Source of the DNA: Novosphingobium sp. PhB165 | GTDB taxonomy: Bacteria; Pseudomonadota; Alphaproteobacteria; Sphingomonadales; Sphingomonadaceae | NCBI RefSeq assembly: GCF_004341845.1 | Contig: NZ_SLVB01000003.1 | Location: 310,001 to 374,000, forward strand | DNA length: 64,000 bases | Direction of reading: 5' to 3' | Shown: piece by piece, positions 62,392 through 64,000 of the stretch | How the letters are laid out: the number at the start of each line of letters is the position of its first letter | How positions within the stretch are numbered: the stretch's first letter is position 1 | The notes under the pieces: model-generated | What the model was told of the DNA's origin: nothing | Database searches by the model: none | Seen by the model: only the letters and a program-made list of their open reading frames with translations | Translations under genes and position numbers: made by a program

Positions 62392-63357
62392 ATGACCGTC
62401 ATTGCCGCCCAACTCTACCACAAGGGCCGCCCCGCCGAGCCCGTATCACTCGAAAGCTGCCCACCGATGCGGCAGGAGGGGGACTTCGTCTGGATCGGCC
62501 TCTACGAGCCGACCGAGGCCGAACTGCGCTCCGTGCAGAAGACGTACGGCCTGCACCCGCTCGCCGTGGAAGACGCGCTCAAGGCGCACCAGTTGCCCAA
62601 AGTGGACGTCTACGGCGACCAGCTTTTCGTCGTCGCCCGCACCGCCCACCTGCTGAACGATGCCATCGCTTACGGCGAAACCTCGCTGTTCGTCGGCAAG
62701 CATCACGTGATCTCGGTCCGCCACGGCTCTGCACGCGCGCATACCGAGCTGCGGGCCCAGCTTGAAGCGGCGCCGACGCTGCTATCGCACGGCGTGGACT
62801 ATGTGCTCCACGCCATTCTCGACTTCATTGTCGATGGCTACCTGCCGATCGTCGAGACCATCGAGGAAGAAGTGCTGGAGATCGAACAGCAGGCGCTCGA
62901 CGCCTTCCTCGACCGCGAGCAGGTCATGCGCCTGTTCGGATTGCGCCGCGAACTGATCCGCTTCCAGCGCGTGCTCGGCCCGATGGGCGAAGTGTGCAGC
63001 AAGCTCGTCCACCTCGACATGCCGTTCCTCGACGCCGCAGTGAAGCCCTATTTCAGCGACGTGCTGGACCATGTGCGCCGCGTGGAATCGATGGTGGCAA
63101 ACTTGCGCGAAGTGCTGACGTCGGTGTTCGAAGTCAGCCACCTGCTGGAATCGCAGAGGCAGAGCGAGATCACCCGCCAGCTTGCCGCCTGGGCCGCGAT
63201 TCTCGCCGTGCCGACCGCGATTGCCGGGATCTACGGCATGAATTTCGAATTCATGCCCGAGCTGCACTTCCGCTACGGTTACTACGGCGTGCTGGGCGCG
63301 ATCCTGCTGCTGTGCAGCATGCTCTATGCGTGGTTCCGCCATACGAAATGGCTCTAG
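62392..63357 (+). CDS. corA: CorA-type divalent-cation channel
   Basis: The 321-residue protein has a long cytoplasmic funnel domain and two C-terminal membrane helices. The hallmark YGMNFEFMPEL occurs between them (GMN selectivity motif) and the protein ends in RHTKWL. It conducts Mg2+ and possibly Co2+ or Ni2+ into the cell as a pentamer. The ATG at 62392 gives the usual family N-terminus; the longer frame to 62266 starts in repeat sequence. It is a single gene followed by a hairpin. Confidence 0.94.
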   Translation: MTVIAAQLYHKGRPAEPVSLESCPPMRQEGDFVWIGLYEPTEAELRSVQKTYGLHPLAVEDALKAHQLPKVDVYGDQLFVVARTAHLLNDAIAYGETSLFVGKHHVISVRHGSARAHTELRAQLEAAPTLLSHGVDYVLHAILDFIVDGYLPIVETIEEEVLEIEQQALDAFLDREQVMRLFGLRRELIRFQRVLGPMGEVCSKLVHLDMPFLDAAVKPYFSDVLDHVRRVESMVANLREVLTSVFEVSHLLESQRQSEITRQLAAWAAILAVPTAIAGIYGMNFEFMPELHFRYGYYGVLGAILLLCSMLYAWFRHTKWL

Positions 63358-63410
63358 GCACCGGCAAATTGCCGGGCACCCAGAGCCATCGGGGGACACG
63401 TATAAGAAAC

Positions 63411-63436
63411 GCCCGGACCTGAACGAGGTTCCGGGC
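63411..63436. terminator. Hairpin downstream of corA
   Basis: GCCCGGACCT, GAACG and AGGTTCCGGGC form a stem of about ten pairs with one bulge, 54 bases after the corA stop. A weaker GCCGGGCACC/CCCAGAG stretch precedes it. No T run follows, so rho-independent action is uncertain. Confidence 0.45.
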
Positions 63437-63499
63437 ATCCGACCCACATTCCTTCGCCTCGTCCCTGAAAAACCCTCTGATCGTCAACGTCCCCCTTTT

Positions 63500-63577
63500 C
63501 GTCATTGCGAGCGTAGCGAAGCAATCCAGAGCCGCTTGGCACACCTCTGGATTGCTTCGCTATGCTCGCAATGACGA
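63500..63577. repeat. Inverted-repeat family C, copy 2
   Basis: CGTCATTGCGAGCGTAGCGA, AGCAATCCAG and CTCTGGATTGCTTCGC, TATGCTCGCAATGACG are nearly perfect inverted arms around a 17-base loop. The copy at 37954 within the ben operon has more mismatches in its right arm. The 390-base spacer 63358-63747 also holds the corA hairpin and the iron-type site at 63708. Confidence 0.85.
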
Positions 63578-63707
63578 AGGCTGGGGGCACTCCGAAACGA
63601 AATGGCCGAAACGGAATGGCCGAAAATTTACCTCCTTCCGCCCCCTTCGCTCCGCAAAACCCCTGCTTGGCCGCCTGTTAGAAATCCTCGCTCCATTATT
63701 GCAACTG

Positions 63708-63725
63708 GTTATCATTAGCTATAAC
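63708..63725. promoter_or_regulatory. Possible Fur-type operator
   Basis: GTTAT, eight bases and ATAAC form an inverted repeat in an A/T-rich island, and the lower strand reads TAATGATAAC, close to Fur-box hexamers (GATAAT). It lies 22 bases before the start codon at 63748, in good promoter position. Sphingomonad iron genes often have such sites, but binding is not established here. Confidence 0.35.
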
Positions 63726-63747
63726 GAGTTTCGCCAAGGAGTGAGTC

Positions 63748-64000
63748 ATGCATGCAGTCGCCGGGCCGAGGGCGCCAAACCCGCGCAGATGCAGGCGTTT
63801 TGCGCCTGTCGTCACGCATGCCCGCACCTTGACTGCCCCCACCAGCCTGACCATCGGCGCTTTGCCGAGGGTTCCGCGCAAGCGCCCCGCCGCCTCGCCC
63901 GCCCATTTTCGCCTTGCCTTGCCGCGTATGACAGGTCATTCGCGCGAACGGTTTCGACTCACGCCGATGAATGGGCGCATCATTGGCGAGGACGAGGCGA
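63748..64000 (+). CDS. Unknown gene, 5' part only (runs out of window)
   Basis: AAGGAG lies six bases before an ATG at 63748, and the frame is open for the 84 remaining codons, ending at the window edge. The protein starts MHAVAGPRAPNPRRCRRFAP and is rich in arginine and proline, with LPRMTGHSRERFRL near the end. No signal peptide, membrane helix or known motif is seen. The upstream possible Fur-type site suggests iron control. Without the rest of the gene its identity cannot be stated. Confidence 0.5.
   Translation, partial: MHAVAGPRAPNPRRCRRFAPVVTHARTLTAPTSLTIGALPRVPRKRPAASPAHFRLALPRMTGHSRERFRLTPMNGRIIGEDEA

Noticed and set aside
27466..63577. GC-rich inverted repeats considered as a CRISPR array or IS ends
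   Set aside because: The repeats are scattered, not regularly spaced, and have no cas or transposase genes or target-site duplications that I can see.
63696..63939. Short minus-strand frames at the right end
   Set aside because: They lack ribosome-binding sites and are antisense to the plus-strand gene that starts at 63748 behind AAGGAG.

Overview
The window is a high-GC chromosomal segment from an alphaproteobacterium, most likely of the order Sphingomonadales (Novosphingobium or a close relative). This rests on the str-operon ribosomal proteins, the dense high-GC coding with long antisense open frames, and several intergenic inverted-repeat families that I associate with sphingomonads. The genus is an inference. 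Nothing looks like a prophage, integron, insertion sequence, CRISPR array, tRNA or rRNA.

Layout. 1-2.8 kb: the rpsL-rpsG-fusA end of the str operon (fusA is cut by the window edge). 3.4-4.9 kb: a lone sulfatase. 5.0-9.2 kb: a four-gene chaperone-usher pilus operon of the spore-coat-protein-U type. 9.7-11.7 kb: a SnoaL-like protein and an unusual Rieske oxygenase. 11.8-21.3 kb: a membrane glycosyltransferase, an acetyltransferase and a cAMP-phosphodiesterase-like enzyme, lying downstream of a three-gene redox module (FAD/2xcNMP-binding/4x[4Fe-4S] fusion, membrane cytochrome b, FHA domain plus ten-heme cytochrome c). A TPR cytochrome-maturation-like gene diverges from it. 21.4-27.4 kb: a PrpF/4-oxalomesaconate isomerase-family enzyme, a lipoprotein cytochrome c' with cytochrome b561, a glutaredoxin-like protein, a lactonase-like lipoprotein and fumC. 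27.7-33.5 kb: an RND tripartite efflux operon. 33.8-43.4 kb: a complete catB-catC-catA-benA-benB-benD-pcaI-pcaJ-pcaD-pcaF run with divergent catR, predicted to take benzoate to succinyl-CoA plus acetyl-CoA. No benC is present; a separate FAD ferredoxin reductase sits beyond catR. 44.8-48.4 kb: a three-gene TIR / unknown / TPR-SLOG-like-pseudocyclase operon. 48.6-54.9 kb: an S9 dipeptidyl peptidase and a GH18-like/NodB/GT2 fusion. 55.3-61.9 kb: a PDZ-response regulator-histidine kinase operon, divergent from an AcvB-DUF2147-MprF lipid-lysylation operon. 62.4-64 kb: a CorA transporter and the first 84 codons of an unknown gene behind a possible iron-type operator.

Most novel-looking parts: (i) the redox module at 15.0-21.3 kb, which appears to join NAD(P)H oxidation, two cyclic-nucleotide-binding domains, ferredoxin clusters, a membrane b-type cytochrome and a decaheme cytochrome carrying a cytoplasmic FHA domain; (ii) the TIR/TPR/pseudocyclase trio at 44.8-48.4 kb, which looks like a nucleotide-signalling or defence cassette; (iii) a BenM/CatM-type ATAC-N7-GTAT operator exactly between catB and catR, with a benzoate dioxygenase that lacks its usual reductase. 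Functions are read from motifs and gene context only; no database search was possible.
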